64,000 bases of DNA. Source: Paraburkholderia elongata (GTDB taxonomy: Bacteria > Pseudomonadota > Gammaproteobacteria > Burkholderiales > Burkholderiaceae). Positions 1-8,351 of this stretch are shown here, one piece after another (position 1 is the first letter of the stretch; the number at the start of each line of letters is the position of its first letter). A model generated the notes under the pieces. It was given only the letters and a program-made list of their open reading frames with translations, was not told where the DNA came from and did no database searches. The stretch lies in NCBI RefSeq assembly GCF_013177735.1, contig NZ_WOEZ01000086.1:49994-113993 (forward strand), in the 5' to 3' direction. A program made the translations under genes and the position numbers.

Positions 1-74
1 TTGTCGAGCCACAGGATGGCGAATGCCATCGGATTGACACGGCCGAACGTGTCGAGGTGGATGGTGAGGCGCAT
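1..74 (-). CDS. Start of an unidentified protein, cut by the window edge
   Basis: An ATG on the minus strand at 74 is preceded by an AGGAG-like sequence (CGGAGAACCTC). It opens 24 codons that run off the left edge, beginning MRLTIHLDTFGRVNP. It lies 46 bp downstream of the cytochrome c gene on the same strand, so it is probably the next gene of that operon and would share its FNR-type promoter. Too little is visible to name it. Confidence 0.45.
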   Translation of the reverse strand, partial: MRLTIHLDTFGRVNPMAFAILWLD

Positions 75-120
75 GAGGTTCTCCGTACATTCCACGAACT
101 TGTGCAAACGAACTGGGTGG

Positions 121-471
121 CTATTGACTCAAAACCCACTGGATCAATGTGTGGGCGTTTTCGGGCGTCAACGGGCCGCCGCGATCCGCTGGCAGCGGCA
201 TTGCCATGTCGCCCCAGTGGGCCTTGCCGCCGAGTCGCAGCTTGTGCTCGAGCATCACGCCGGCGTTTGGCACGTCGCGATAACGGTCCGCAATCTGCTG
301 AAACGACGGGGCGAGAAAAGGCGCGTCCCGGGTATGGCAGAACATGCAATGCTGTTGATCGACGAGTGCCGTCGGTTCGGACTGGGCAAGCGCTGCGCCG
401 CTTGCTGCCAGCAACAGCGCAAGTGTGCTTGCAGTGAGATCGTGCAGGTGAGGGGCATTCACGAGACACAC
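121..471 (-). CDS. Small periplasmic c-type cytochrome
   Basis: A 116-residue protein. It has an N-terminal signal sequence (hydrophobic stretch at about residues 10-29, ending ALAQ) and a single haem-attachment motif, CMFCH, near residue 42. A C-terminal methionine (GDMAMP) could be the sixth iron ligand. Size and layout fit the cytochrome c551/c552 class of soluble electron carriers that feed terminal oxidases or reductases in the periplasm. An FNR-type box centred about 55 bp upstream suggests induction at low oxygen. The specific redox partner cannot be told. Family assignment is firm, role inferred. Confidence 0.85.
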   Translation of the reverse strand: MCLVNAPHLHDLTASTLALLLAASGAALAQSEPTALVDQQHCMFCHTRDAPFLAPSFQQIADRYRDVPNAGVMLEHKLRLGGKAHWGDMAMPLPADRGGPLTPENAHTLIQWVLSQ

Positions 472-519
472 TCCAGAACAGGTTCTGAGTTAAGTGTAGG
501 GTCGGTGTCGCCTTCGCGA

Positions 520-533
520 TTGACTCATATCAA
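520..533. promoter_or_regulatory. FNR-type box (TTGAC-N4-ATCAA)
   Basis: TTGACTCATATCAA fits the FNR/Anr consensus TTGAY-N4-RTCAA. Its centre is about 55 bp upstream of the cytochrome c start. A class II activator position (-41.5) would give a leader of about 14 nt. This is the first of three boxes in the 411-bp gap 472-882, which holds no gene I can support. Confidence 0.8.
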
Positions 534-638
534 GCCAGATGTTTCATGGCAGCCTCATACGAGCCTGGCGAAATTAGGTAATGCAAGCCAGGACAGCGAG
601 TGCACAAGATCATCGTGCACTGCTGCCATATTCGATGA

Positions 639-652
639 TTGACTCAAATCAA
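639..652. promoter_or_regulatory. FNR-type box
   Basis: TTGACTCAAATCAA is the second FNR-type palindrome of the 472-882 gap. It lies mid-gap and could serve either flanking gene or act as an extra upstream site. Confidence 0.7.
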
Positions 653-708
653 CCCCCTTTCTCATGCGCGCAGACGTTCGCTTTCCGGCGCCCAGCCGAA
701 GAGGTCAC

Positions 709-722
709 TTGACCTGAATCAA
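709..722. promoter_or_regulatory. FNR-type box
   Basis: TTGACCTGAATCAA is the third box of this gap and the one closest to the rightward DUF1488 gene (start 883). A weak 7-bp hairpin (GAGTGCC at 781-787 with GGCACTC at 797-803) lies between the box and the gene. Confidence 0.7.
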
Positions 723-882
723 GCCTGATCGCCGGCGAAAACATGTCGACGCGCAAATGGCGCCTATCCTGTTCACAGACGAGTGCCACGCGTGGCGGCA
801 CTCTCTTCGCCTTGCCGCGCGGGCGTTGCGGTCGCTCGCATGATGACGCCTTAAGAGCCACGCCCATCTTCAGGCTGCGGTC

Positions 883-1158
883 ATGAATATTCATTTTCCC
901 CAGGAACATCCGGAATATTGCGCTCGCGATCTGGTCATCGCCTTTCCGGCAGCGATCGACCGCGTGCGGGTTCAGTGCGCGATTACCGCGGAGGCGCTCG
1001 AAGATCACTTTGGCGCAGCGTCGTTACGCGAAGACGACCTGCTCGCCGCGTTCGATACGCACCGTTATGCGATCGAACAGGCAGCGCGGCGTTTACTGGA
1101 CGAAGTGGGCGCCAGGCCGGTCATGCTGCACAGCGGCTACTTCCGCTTTTGCGACTGA
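883..1158 (+). CDS. DUF1488 family protein
   Basis: A 91-residue protein that fits the DUF1488 pattern: FPAAIDRVRVQCAI near residue 23, then EALEDHFGA and a C-terminal PVMLHSGYF. The family is small, cytosolic and of unknown function, and is common in Burkholderiales. It stands alone on the plus strand, divergent from the cytochrome c gene across a gap with three FNR-type boxes, so it is probably part of the same oxygen response. There is no strong Shine-Dalgarno sequence at the ATG. Confidence 0.75.
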   Translation: MNIHFPQEHPEYCARDLVIAFPAAIDRVRVQCAITAEALEDHFGAASLREDDLLAAFDTHRYAIEQAARRLLDEVGARPVMLHSGYFRFCD

Positions 1159-1185
1159 AGCGGTCGTCGGTGGGCCGCTTCGTTC

Positions 1186-2217
1186 CTACGACACGACTTC
1201 GGCAAGCGGACGCCGCGGCGAATGAGGAGTTTGCCGACCGCGGCCGATACGCAGCAGCAATTGCGGTACACCGTCCAGATTCAGCGCGGCACGCAATGTG
1301 TCGCGCAGCGAAGCCACTTCGATCGGCTGATTCAGATAGGACGCCGTGATGCCCTCGTCCGCGGCGGTAAGCAGCACCCGTTCAAGCGCCTGACCTGCCG
1401 CCAGCCACGCTGCGGCATCGTCCGCTCCGGTGGCGATACACAGCAGTAACGGCGAGCCGGTGACCAGCGTGTGATGGGCGGCCGCCATGCCGCCACCCTG
1501 GTCGAACGTGCGAATCACCGAACCTACCAGGGGCACCGCGAGATCGAGCAGGACGCGCATGCCCTGCGACAACGCAGGCATGCCATCCTGACTGCGTTTC
1601 GGATGGATCCAGCTCGCGAGTTCGCGCCTGAAGCGCGGATCCTTGAATTGCGTCTGATCGGCTTCAGCGATCAGCGTGGCCAAGCGCTCGCGGATGACCG
1701 TGTTTCCGGCGCAGACAATATCCGCGCCCTCGGCGGTGCCCGCTTCCTCGCGCCGCAACTGGAGTTCGACCGGGATGGGCTCGTCAGCGAAGGTTTCACG
1801 GGTCGTGACGCGTCGCGGCATTGCGTCGAATAGCGGTGGAAGGCTGGTGTCGCAACGGCCGTCGCGCAAGATCCGCAGATGCGCCAGCACGTCCACGTCG
1901 GCTGGCGAGGGAAACAGCGTAATCGCGTAGGCAAGACCGAAGTGGCTTAGCGCAACCCGGAGATTGAAAAGCGCCGCGCCACAGCTGATGATCAGCTCGC
2001 GGTCAAAGGGATCGACCATCGGCAGCGCGCGCAAACGGTCCGCGCACAGCGTGATGCAGTCACCGTCGACGATGAAATGCCAAGGCTGCGTATTATGGTT
2101 GGATGGCGCCAGGACCGCGTATCGCAGTGCAAACCGCAGTTTTTCCTCGATGCCGGCATTCGGGTCGATTTGATGTTCGTCGATGGACCACGCCGTGTAC
2201 TGGGGAAGTGCGTTCAT
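1186..2217 (-). CDS. Acg-type nitroreductase-family FMN protein
   Basis: A 343-residue protein with the FMN-binding signature APSNHNTQPW at residues 37-46 and a duplicated nitroreductase fold. It belongs to the Acg-like branch (relatives of Mycobacterium tuberculosis Rv2032), which is thought to bind or store FMN and may lack classical nitroreductase activity. It is divergent from a zinc alcohol dehydrogenase, with one FNR-type box in the shared 217-bp gap. Acg is also a hypoxia-induced (DosR) gene in mycobacteria, which supports a dormancy role. The physiological substrate is unknown. Confidence 0.8.
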   Translation of the reverse strand: MNALPQYTAWSIDEHQIDPNAGIEEKLRFALRYAVLAPSNHNTQPWHFIVDGDCITLCADRLRALPMVDPFDRELIISCGAALFNLRVALSHFGLAYAITLFPSPADVDVLAHLRILRDGRCDTSLPPLFDAMPRRVTTRETFADEPIPVELQLRREEAGTAEGADIVCAGNTVIRERLATLIAEADQTQFKDPRFRRELASWIHPKRSQDGMPALSQGMRVLLDLAVPLVGSVIRTFDQGGGMAAAHHTLVTGSPLLLCIATGADDAAAWLAAGQALERVLLTAADEGITASYLNQPIEVASLRDTLRAALNLDGVPQLLLRIGRGRQTPHSPRRPLAEVVS

Positions 2218-2322
2218 TCAGGGCCTCTTGCGCATTTTCCGGATCGCTGACGAGCCGTGCATGCGCTGCCGGTTGTCGGATCACGTCGTTAAGCCATCGT
2301 GTCAGATGGCCTTACGCGTGGC

Positions 2323-2336
2323 TTGACTCAGATCAA
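2323..2336. promoter_or_regulatory. FNR-type box between divergent genes
   Basis: TTGACTCAGATCAA lies in the gap between the Acg-like nitroreductase (start 2217) and the alcohol dehydrogenase (start 2435). It is placed so that it could activate both; class II positions would give leaders of about 60-70 nt each way. Confidence 0.75.
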
Positions 2337-2434
2337 ACGCTGGTGGTCATATTGCAGTGAAATGAATGCCGGAACTAACGCGGCGCCTGTCAGGCCCGCT
2401 CCCGCGGTTCCGCGGTGCGATCTTGGAGAACACA

Positions 2435-3421
2435 ATGCGCGCAATGGTATTCGACGGTAGCGAATCGCGGCTGAACGACATGCAGGTTCCGGAACCGATA
2501 CCCGCCGCCGGCGAAGTGTTGGTCGACATTCTCGCATGCGGTGTCTGCCGGACCGATCTGCATCTGATCGATCACGAACTGCCGCATCCGAAACAGCCGG
2601 TGATTCCAGGGCATGAAATCGTCGGCACGGTCGCGGCGCTCGGCGCGGACGTCACGGGCTTCGCGATCGGCGATCGCGTCGGTGTGCCGTGGGTCGGGCG
2701 CACGTGCGGACACTGTCGCTATTGTTTGAGCGCGCGCGAGAACCTGTGCGACGACCCGGGCTTCACCGGCTATACGCTCGACGGCGGCTATGCGGAACGG
2801 ACAGTCGCCGATAGCCGGTATTGTTTTCATCTGCCGGCGCAATATTCCGACATCGAAGCGGCTCCGCTCCTGTGCGCGGGGCTGATTGGCTATCGCACGC
2901 TCAGTATGGCGGGCGACGCACAGCGCATCGGGATTTACGGATTCGGCGCGGCCGCGCATATCGTCGCGCAGATTGCACGCCATCAGGGAAGGTCGGTGTA
3001 TGCGTTCACGCGCCCCGGCGATACTGCCGCCCAGCAATTGGCGCTGCGCTTGGGCGCCGTCTGGGCCGGCAACAGCGATGAAGCGCCGCCGGACGAACTC
3101 GATGCTGCCTTGCTGTTCGCCCCAGTGGGCGCGCTGGTGCCGGTCGCGCTAAAGGCTGTTGCGAAGGGCGGGGTGGTCGTGTGCGGCGGCATTCACATGA
3201 GCGACATTCCGTCATTCCCCTATGCGTTCCTGTGGGGCGAGCGGCGCGTGGTATCGGTAGCGAATCTCACGCGTGAGGACGGCGCTGCTTTCATGTGGGT
3301 AGCTGCACAAACGCGGCTCGAAATCGAAACAACGACCTATGCACTAGGCGATGCCAATCAGGCGCTCAGCGATCTGCGCGATGGGAAACTGACGGGTGCG
3401 GCGGTGCTGTCGATCCGCTAA
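2435..3421 (+). CDS. Zinc-dependent alcohol dehydrogenase
   Basis: A 328-residue medium-chain dehydrogenase that would interconvert alcohols and aldehydes with NAD(P). The catalytic zinc ligands are C38 and H60 (in GHE). The structural zinc set is C90, C93, C96 and C104. The coenzyme loop is a GFGAAA motif near residue 170. The ATG at 2435 follows a GGAGAACACA ribosome site; longer upstream extensions look non-coding. It probably disposes of reducing power under oxygen limitation, driven by the FNR-type box at 2323. Substrate unknown. Confidence 0.85.
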   Translation: MRAMVFDGSESRLNDMQVPEPIPAAGEVLVDILACGVCRTDLHLIDHELPHPKQPVIPGHEIVGTVAALGADVTGFAIGDRVGVPWVGRTCGHCRYCLSARENLCDDPGFTGYTLDGGYAERTVADSRYCFHLPAQYSDIEAAPLLCAGLIGYRTLSMAGDAQRIGIYGFGAAAHIVAQIARHQGRSVYAFTRPGDTAAQQLALRLGAVWAGNSDEAPPDELDAALLFAPVGALVPVALKAVAKGGVVVCGGIHMSDIPSFPYAFLWGERRVVSVANLTREDGAAFMWVAAQTRLEIETTTYALGDANQALSDLRDGKLTGAAVLSIR

Positions 3422-3442
3422 AACGCCGGATCCGCAGGCACG

Positions 3443-3469
3443 AAAAAGAGGCGGCAAACGGCGCCGCCT
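3443..3469 (-). terminator. Rho-independent terminator of the fnr gene
   Basis: On the minus strand, AGGCGGC pairs with GCCGCCT (7-bp stem, 3449-3455 with 3463-3469). It is followed by CTTTTTCG. It lies about 90 bp past the stop of the fnr gene and between convergent genes. Confidence 0.7.
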
Positions 3470-3558
3470 GAACACGCCTCCTCTTTCGAGGGATCGCCGA
3501 TAAAACCCCGTGCCGCCTGAAGCTACGGCGCAGCACGCCATGCATCTCATCTCTGGGA

Positions 3559-4341
3559 CTAGACGCGCGCGAGGCCTTCGAGGTCGAGAATCCTGATCTG
3601 CTTGCCATGCGTATCGACAAGACCGTCTTTCTGAAATTTCGAAAACATGCGGCTGACGGTTTCGAGTTTCATCCCGAGGTAGCTGCCGATCTCCTCGCGT
3701 GTCATGCGCAAAATGAATTCCGCCGGCGAATAGCCGCGTGTCTTGAGCCTTCCAGACAGGTTCAGCAGGAATGCAGCGACCCGCTGGTCGGCGGACATCG
3801 TGCCGAGCAGCATCATGAGGGTCGCCTCGCGAACGATTTCGCCGCCCATCAGACGATGGACGTGCTGCTGCACCACCTTCACCTCGCGGCACATAACTTC
3901 AAGCAGATGGAACGGGATGATGCAGACCTTGCTGTCCTCGAGGGCGATCGCGTCGCAACTGTGCCGGCCCGAGCAGACGCCGTCGAGACCGAGCGAATCG
4001 CCGGCCAGCTGGAAGCCGGTAACCTGTTCGCGACCGTCGCGATGCATGACGACGGTCTTGAATGAGCCGGCGCGGACCGCATAGATGCTCTGGAAGGAAT
4101 CGTTGGCGCGATATAGCGATTCACCGTGTTTAATCGTGTGGGAAACGCAGATCAGCGACTCCAGGCGCTCCAGTTCGGCTGACGTCAAGCCTTGTGGCAT
4201 GCAGATCGAGCGCATCGTGCAGCTTGAACAGCGCGCGGCGCGGCGAGCCGGGACTGACGCTGTGAGCGCGGGATTGCCTGAAGCCGGCCGCGAGACACGC
4301 TGGAGCGGCATGATTTCGGAGTATTCGGCGACATCAGACAT
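3559..4341 (-). CDS. fnr: FNR-type oxygen-sensing transcription regulator
   Basis: A 260-residue CRP/FNR regulator. Three N-terminal cysteines (C38, C41, C47, spaced C-x2-C-x5-C) plus C140 align with the four [4Fe-4S] ligands of E. coli FNR, so it should dimerise and bind DNA without oxygen. The helix-turn-helix near residues 212-235 carries the E-x2-SR recognition residues (ETVSR) that read TTGAT half-sites. Ten such sites lie in the neighbouring 22 kb. It ends an apparent gene set with a lone receiver protein, 9 bp upstream. It is the most likely direct regulator of this locus. Confidence 0.93.
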   Translation of the reverse strand: MSDVAEYSEIMPLQRVSRPASGNPALTASVPARRAARCSSCTMRSICMPQGLTSAELERLESLICVSHTIKHGESLYRANDSFQSIYAVRAGSFKTVVMHRDGREQVTGFQLAGDSLGLDGVCSGRHSCDAIALEDSKVCIIPFHLLEVMCREVKVVQQHVHRLMGGEIVREATLMMLLGTMSADQRVAAFLLNLSGRLKTRGYSPAEFILRMTREEIGSYLGMKLETVSRMFSKFQKDGLVDTHGKQIRILDLEGLARV

Positions 4342-4350
4342 GGTGTGTTC

Positions 4351-4773
4351 CTATGTAATCGAGTAATTGAGGCCACGCGCGCAACGCTCGTGGGCAATCC
4401 GCGTGATCGTGTTGCATGCAAGATCGAACTCGCTCGTCTTGTCGAAGAAGTACTGCGCGCCGGCCGCGAGGCACGCCTGCCTGAACCACGCACTTGAGTG
4501 ATTCGTCAGGACGATCGCGATCACCGAAGACATGCCCTGCGCGAGGCCATGCAGCAGTTCCATAGCGGTGCCGCCGGTCAGGCGTAAATCCACGACCACA
4601 ACGTCGGCTCCGGTGGTGCCGATACCGGTGAGCGCGGCACCTGATTCCTCGGCTTCGCCGACAATCTCGACACCGTTGATTGCGCCGAAGCGCGCCGCCA
4701 TCCGTTGTCTGATCGGAATCGCGTCTTCAACGAGGAAGACGCGCAGTGCTTGCTGGTTCGGGCTTGAGTTCAT
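4351..4773 (-). CDS. Stand-alone response-regulator receiver protein
   Basis: A receiver domain of about 140 residues with no output domain. It has the acidic pair ED near residue 16, the phospho-acceptor aspartate in VVVDLRL near residue 61, and the conserved lysine in FFDKTS. It probably relays or sequesters phosphate from the nearby histidine kinase. The ATG at 4773 is preferred because the upstream extension crosses a poly-A run; an ATG at 4797 is possible. It is 9 bp from fnr, which suggests co-transcription. Target unknown. Confidence 0.8.
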   Translation of the reverse strand: MNSSPNQQALRVFLVEDAIPIRQRMAARFGAINGVEIVGEAEESGAALTGIGTTGADVVVVDLRLTGGTAMELLHGLAQGMSSVIAIVLTNHSSAWFRQACLAAGAQYFFDKTSEFDLACNTITRIAHERCARGLNYSIT

Positions 4774-4846
4774 GGCTCGAAGTATCGGCCGCTCCATCTC
4801 AAAAAAAAATCGGCGGCGAACGAACTTCGTGTAGGCGAGCGCGAAG

Positions 4847-4870
4847 GCGTGTAGGGAGTTTCCTACACGC
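4847..4870. promoter_or_regulatory. Perfect inverted repeat, possible NarL-type operator
   Basis: GCGTGTAGG (4847-4855) and CCTACACGC (4862-4870) form a 9-bp perfect inverted repeat with a 6-bp centre. It lies in the 182-bp gap between the NarL-type regulator gene and the receiver-fnr pair, 74 bp upstream of the receiver start. A further partial copy (CGTGTAGG) lies just beside it. It could be the binding site of the NarL-type regulator, or only a transcript hairpin. Confidence 0.5.
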
Positions 4871-4955
4871 GGCGAATGCAAAGGTGGATATAGTCGCGCG
4901 ACCGGAGAATTGATGTGAGGATGGGATCTAGCCCGACGGCCGGTGCGCCGCCGGA

Positions 4956-5603
4956 CTAGATTTCGTCGTCTTCGCCGAGCAGCTTGTGGCGCAGCGCGTA
5001 ACGCACCAGCGCGGCTTCGTGCGGCATCTGCATTTTTTCGAGGATGCGCGTTTTATAAGTGCTCACCGTCTTGCTGCTGACACACAATTCAGCGGCGATT
5101 TCGGTGATGGTTTGCCCTGCGGCGATGCGGCGCAGCACATCGAACTCGCGGTCGGACAAGCGTTGATGGGGCAACGTGTCGGCGGGTTCGTTCAGGCTTT
5201 GCGCAAAACGCTCGGCCATCGCGAGACTCACATAGACACCCCCGGATGCGACTTTGGTGACTGCGGCCACCAGTTCGGCACTCGCGCTTTCCTTGGTTAG
5301 ATACCCTGACGCGCCCGCTTTGAAAGCGCGTACCGCATACTGCTGCTCCGCATGCATGGTGAGCACGAGAATCCGCAGCGCGGGTTTTTCGTCCTTGATC
5401 TGTCTGATCAGCTCAACGCCGTTTCGTCCTGGCATCGACAGATCTAGCACGAGCACGTCCGCAGCGCTCGAGCGGATCAGCGCAATCGTGCTGACACCGT
5501 CATTGGCCTCGCCAACCACCTCGAAGCCGCTTGCGCCTTGCAGGATATGCCGCAGGCCATCACGCACCAGAGCGTGATCGTCGGCTAACAGCACTCGCAT
5601 CAT
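4956..5603 (-). CDS. NarL/FixJ-type response regulator
   Basis: A 215-residue two-domain regulator. The receiver (1-120) has D8-D9, phospho-acceptor D54 and a lysine in YLTKES. A LuxR-type helix-turn-helix follows (about 148-205), with the SDREFDVLRRIAAGQTITEIA signature. Its ATG overlaps the TGA of the histidine kinase by 4 bp, so the two form a translationally coupled two-component system. It probably activates the stress genes around it; the palindrome at 4847 is a candidate target. Confidence 0.9.
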   Translation of the reverse strand: MMRVLLADDHALVRDGLRHILQGASGFEVVGEANDGVSTIALIRSSAADVLVLDLSMPGRNGVELIRQIKDEKPALRILVLTMHAEQQYAVRAFKAGASGYLTKESASAELVAAVTKVASGGVYVSLAMAERFAQSLNEPADTLPHQRLSDREFDVLRRIAAGQTITEIAAELCVSSKTVSTYKTRILEKMQMPHEAALVRYALRHKLLGEDDEI

Positions 5604-7831
5604 GTTTGCATCTCCTGCTGTTGCACCGCCGAGACTGGAAAGGTCACGGTCAACTTAAAGCCCTTGCCACTGGAAGTGTGGATTTCGACTGTGCCGCCCA
5701 GCATGTGCGCACGCTCGCGGATACCGAGCAAACCAAACGATTTCTCGGTGGAGGGGGCGGTGTGGCTCGAACCCTGACCGTTGTCCGCAATTTGCACGAC
5801 GCACACGCCGCCCTCGACATGCACCGTCAGCGTGACGAGCGTCGCTTCCGCATGACGGGCGACATTGGTCAGCGCTTCCTGCACGATGCGAAATAGCGTC
5901 GTCGCGCCTGCCGACGTAAAGCAGGTGTCGCCGACTTCGATCCAGCGCTCCACATCGATGCCGTAGCGGTTGGTAAAGTCGTTGGCGAGCCATTCGATTG
6001 CGGGAATCAGGCCGAGATCGTCGAGCATGACCGGACGCAGGTCGGCAGCGATACGGCGCACGGAGGCCACCGTCGCATCGATCAACCGGCGCATCCCCCG
6101 CAATTGCTGCAGCAGGCGCGGGTCGGCGGTGTTTTCAAGCTCCTGTTCGACCGACGAAATGTCCATCTTGAGGGCGGTCAATTGCTGCCCGAGGTCGTCG
6201 TGCAGTTCACGTGCGATGCGGGTTTTTTCTTCCTCACGAACTTTCTGCAGATTCGCCGAGAGTTCGCGCAACTCCTCGCGCGTTTGACGCTGCGCATTTT
6301 CCGCTTTGACCCGCTCGGTGATGTCACGCAGCATGACCGTGTATAGCTTGCCATCGCCGTCGCGGATCTGCGAGATCGACGCTTCAATAGGAAACTCTTC
6401 GCCGTTGTTCCGCAAGCCGAACAGCACACGCTGCTTGCCCATTTGCCGGTCGGAAACGCCGGTCACGCCGAACTGTTCGACGTGCCGCTCGTGCCCTGCG
6501 CGAAAGCGCTCGGGAATGAAGCGCGAGAGCGAGGCGCCGACCGCTTCCATCGCGGTGCATCCAAAAACCTGTTCAGCCATTGGATTGAAGATGACGATGT
6601 TCTGCCGTTCGTCGACGGTGATGATGGCTTCCATCGATGACCGGATGATCCCCATCATGCGTGCTTCGTTCAGGTTTAACTGGCTGCGCGCTTCGCTCGT
6701 CGTGGCAGATCCGACACCGCGTTCGCAGGCGATCAGGAAAGCAATGGCGCCGAACAGGCATGCCGCCGCGATGCCGGCGATCAGCACCGCGGTTTCTGCA
6801 AATGCGTCCTCGGCTCGCAGAGAGCGGCTGCTCGCCGTATAGGACAGCGTGAGAGGTTCACCGCCGACACGCAGGGTCGCGGTTTTACGCATGACGGGCG
6901 CGCGCTCCGCGGGATCGTCGTCCCCGGCGGCGGACGAATAAAGCAGCGTAGCGGGGGTTCCGCTCAATACCTGCAAGTCGATGCTTCGTTGTCGCGCGAG
7001 GGCGTTATCGAACACACGGCCGCTGTCCAGCGCCGCCACCAGCAGTCGCTTGATGCCCGCGCGCCGCGCCTGTGGTGTGGGCGGCAACCCGCCGTCCGAA
7101 TACACTGGAAAATAGATGTAAAGACGCGGACGGGTGTTCGAACCGATGTCGCCGAATGGCGCAGCACCAGCGTTGAGCGCGCTTGCTCCTGTGTCGATGG
7201 CTCGCAGCAATGCCTTACGGCTCGCGGGAGCACCAGCCAGGTCGTAGCCGACTGGCATCGCATCCGCAGTGGCCGGCGCCATCTGCGTTACCGGCGCGAC
7301 GGGTTGCGTCGTGGCGGCCACGTTACCGGCGTCGCCGGTCAGGCGAGCGACACCGTCGGCGTCCACGTCTGCGTAGCCAAGCGCGCGCACGACGGATGAC
7401 GTTTCGTCCAGATCGAGCTGCGCGACATATAGGTGCCAGGCATCCGCATTGACCGCAGGCGCGACGGCGAGCAAGCCGCGCGCGCCGCGCAGCAACGATT
7501 CTCCGGTGACGAATTCGCGCTGCAGATCAGCGGTGATTTGCGCAGTGCGCTGATCGAAGCGGCTGTTGGCGGCGCGTAGTGACTGCTCGCCGACCCAGCG
7601 CCACGCGCCGAGCGCAGCCACAAGAACGACAGCAAATGTGACCGCCGCGACAAGCACGGGACGCCGCTCAGGTGGGACAACACGCGTGGGCGAAAGCGAT
7701 TTTTTGGCGAAGGGCGTCTTACCGCGAAAGAGCATGTGCGCCTCATTGGATAGTGGGCAATCCGCAGCGCTGGCTGATGGCGCAGGCGCGGATCGGGGAA
7801 CGTCACTATGATTTTCTTTGTTTGCGACCAA
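5600..7831 (-). CDS. Membrane sensor histidine kinase (CHASE-PAS-HisKA_3)
   Basis: A 743-residue kinase. A membrane helix at about 57-80 is followed by a periplasmic CHASE-like domain and a second helix near 350-372. A PAS domain lies at about 395-510. A HisKA_3 dimerisation domain carries the phospho-histidine in ARELHDDLGQQ, and a C-terminal HATPase has DNGQG and GLLGIRERA. It would sense a periplasmic ligand plus a cytosolic redox or metabolic cue and phosphorylate the coupled NarL-type regulator. An internal start at residue 33 (MLFRGK) is possible. The signal is unknown. Confidence 0.88.
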   Translation of the reverse strand: MVANKENHSDVPRSAPAPSASAADCPLSNEAHMLFRGKTPFAKKSLSPTRVVPPERRPVLVAAVTFAVVLVAALGAWRWVGEQSLRAANSRFDQRTAQITADLQREFVTGESLLRGARGLLAVAPAVNADAWHLYVAQLDLDETSSVVRALGYADVDADGVARLTGDAGNVAATTQPVAPVTQMAPATADAMPVGYDLAGAPASRKALLRAIDTGASALNAGAAPFGDIGSNTRPRLYIYFPVYSDGGLPPTPQARRAGIKRLLVAALDSGRVFDNALARQRSIDLQVLSGTPATLLYSSAAGDDDPAERAPVMRKTATLRVGGEPLTLSYTASSRSLRAEDAFAETAVLIAGIAAACLFGAIAFLIACERGVGSATTSEARSQLNLNEARMMGIIRSSMEAIITVDERQNIVIFNPMAEQVFGCTAMEAVGASLSRFIPERFRAGHERHVEQFGVTGVSDRQMGKQRVLFGLRNNGEEFPIEASISQIRDGDGKLYTVMLRDITERVKAENAQRQTREELRELSANLQKVREEEKTRIARELHDDLGQQLTALKMDISSVEQELENTADPRLLQQLRGMRRLIDATVASVRRIAADLRPVMLDDLGLIPAIEWLANDFTNRYGIDVERWIEVGDTCFTSAGATTLFRIVQEALTNVARHAEATLVTLTVHVEGGVCVVQIADNGQGSSHTAPSTEKSFGLLGIRERAHMLGGTVEIHTSSGKGFKLTVTFPVSAVQQQEMQT

Positions 7832-8058
7832 CCGGTATAACGCGTGCGTTGCCTATTGTGCGCGATCCGCACGGATCGTGCCAGCATGCCGCGAATTCAC
7901 CATGGGAGTCGCGCCGTACACGAAGGTGGGCAGGCAGCAAGCCGTCGGCACTTGATGATCGCCAAGCATATTCCGCGCTGCGAACCGCAGACTGAAAGTT
8001 CGTCGCCGCCCAAATAGCCGTGGCCGTTCAGGACAGCGGCGAATTCAAGGAGAAGGTC

Positions 8059-8241
8059 ATGTACAAACGTGTAGCAGAAGAATGTGAAGCCGATCTCGTT
8101 GTAATGGGCACGCATGGGCGGCGAGGCATCGGCCGGCTGTTTCTCGGCAGTGTCGCCGAGGCGTTTGTGCGGCGTGCGGAGATGCCCGTTCTACTGGTTC
8201 CGCGCGAACGTGATGCGGACGAAATACCGTCGAACCTATAA
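8059..8241 (+). pseudogene. Universal stress protein with internal deletion
   Basis: A strong AAGGAGAAGGTC ribosome site precedes ATG and the typical USP opening MYKR. The sequence then jumps straight to [19 protein letters not shown], the C-terminal part of a USP with its ATP-binding G-x2-G-x9-GS loop. About 90 residues of the body are missing in frame. The 60-residue product lacks most of the nucleotide fold. A terminator follows at 8284. I read it as a deletion remnant, although it could still be translated. Confidence 0.75.
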
Positions 8242-8283
8242 TTGTGCGGTGGTGCGCCGGGGGAACCGAGGCTCCCAAAAAGT

Positions 8284-8335
8284 AGCGCCCTGAAAACCGG
8301 GCGCTTTAATTTGCGCGAGGGTTTTTTTCGCGCAA
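8284..8335 (+). terminator. Two hairpins, likely bidirectional terminator
   Basis: AGCGCCC (8284-8290) pairs with GGGCGCT (8299-8305) and is followed by TTAATTT. A second stem, TTGCGCGA (8311-8318) with TCGCGCAA (8328-8335), encloses a T-run. They separate the USP remnant from the convergent USP operon. Confidence 0.65.
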
Positions 8336-8351
8336 TTCCTGAATTGTCAGA

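Noticed and set aside
1..642. Long plus-strand frame of 213 codons at the left edge
   Set aside because: It runs over the cytochrome c gene on the other strand and has no recognisable domain; amino acid content is typical of an antisense shadow.
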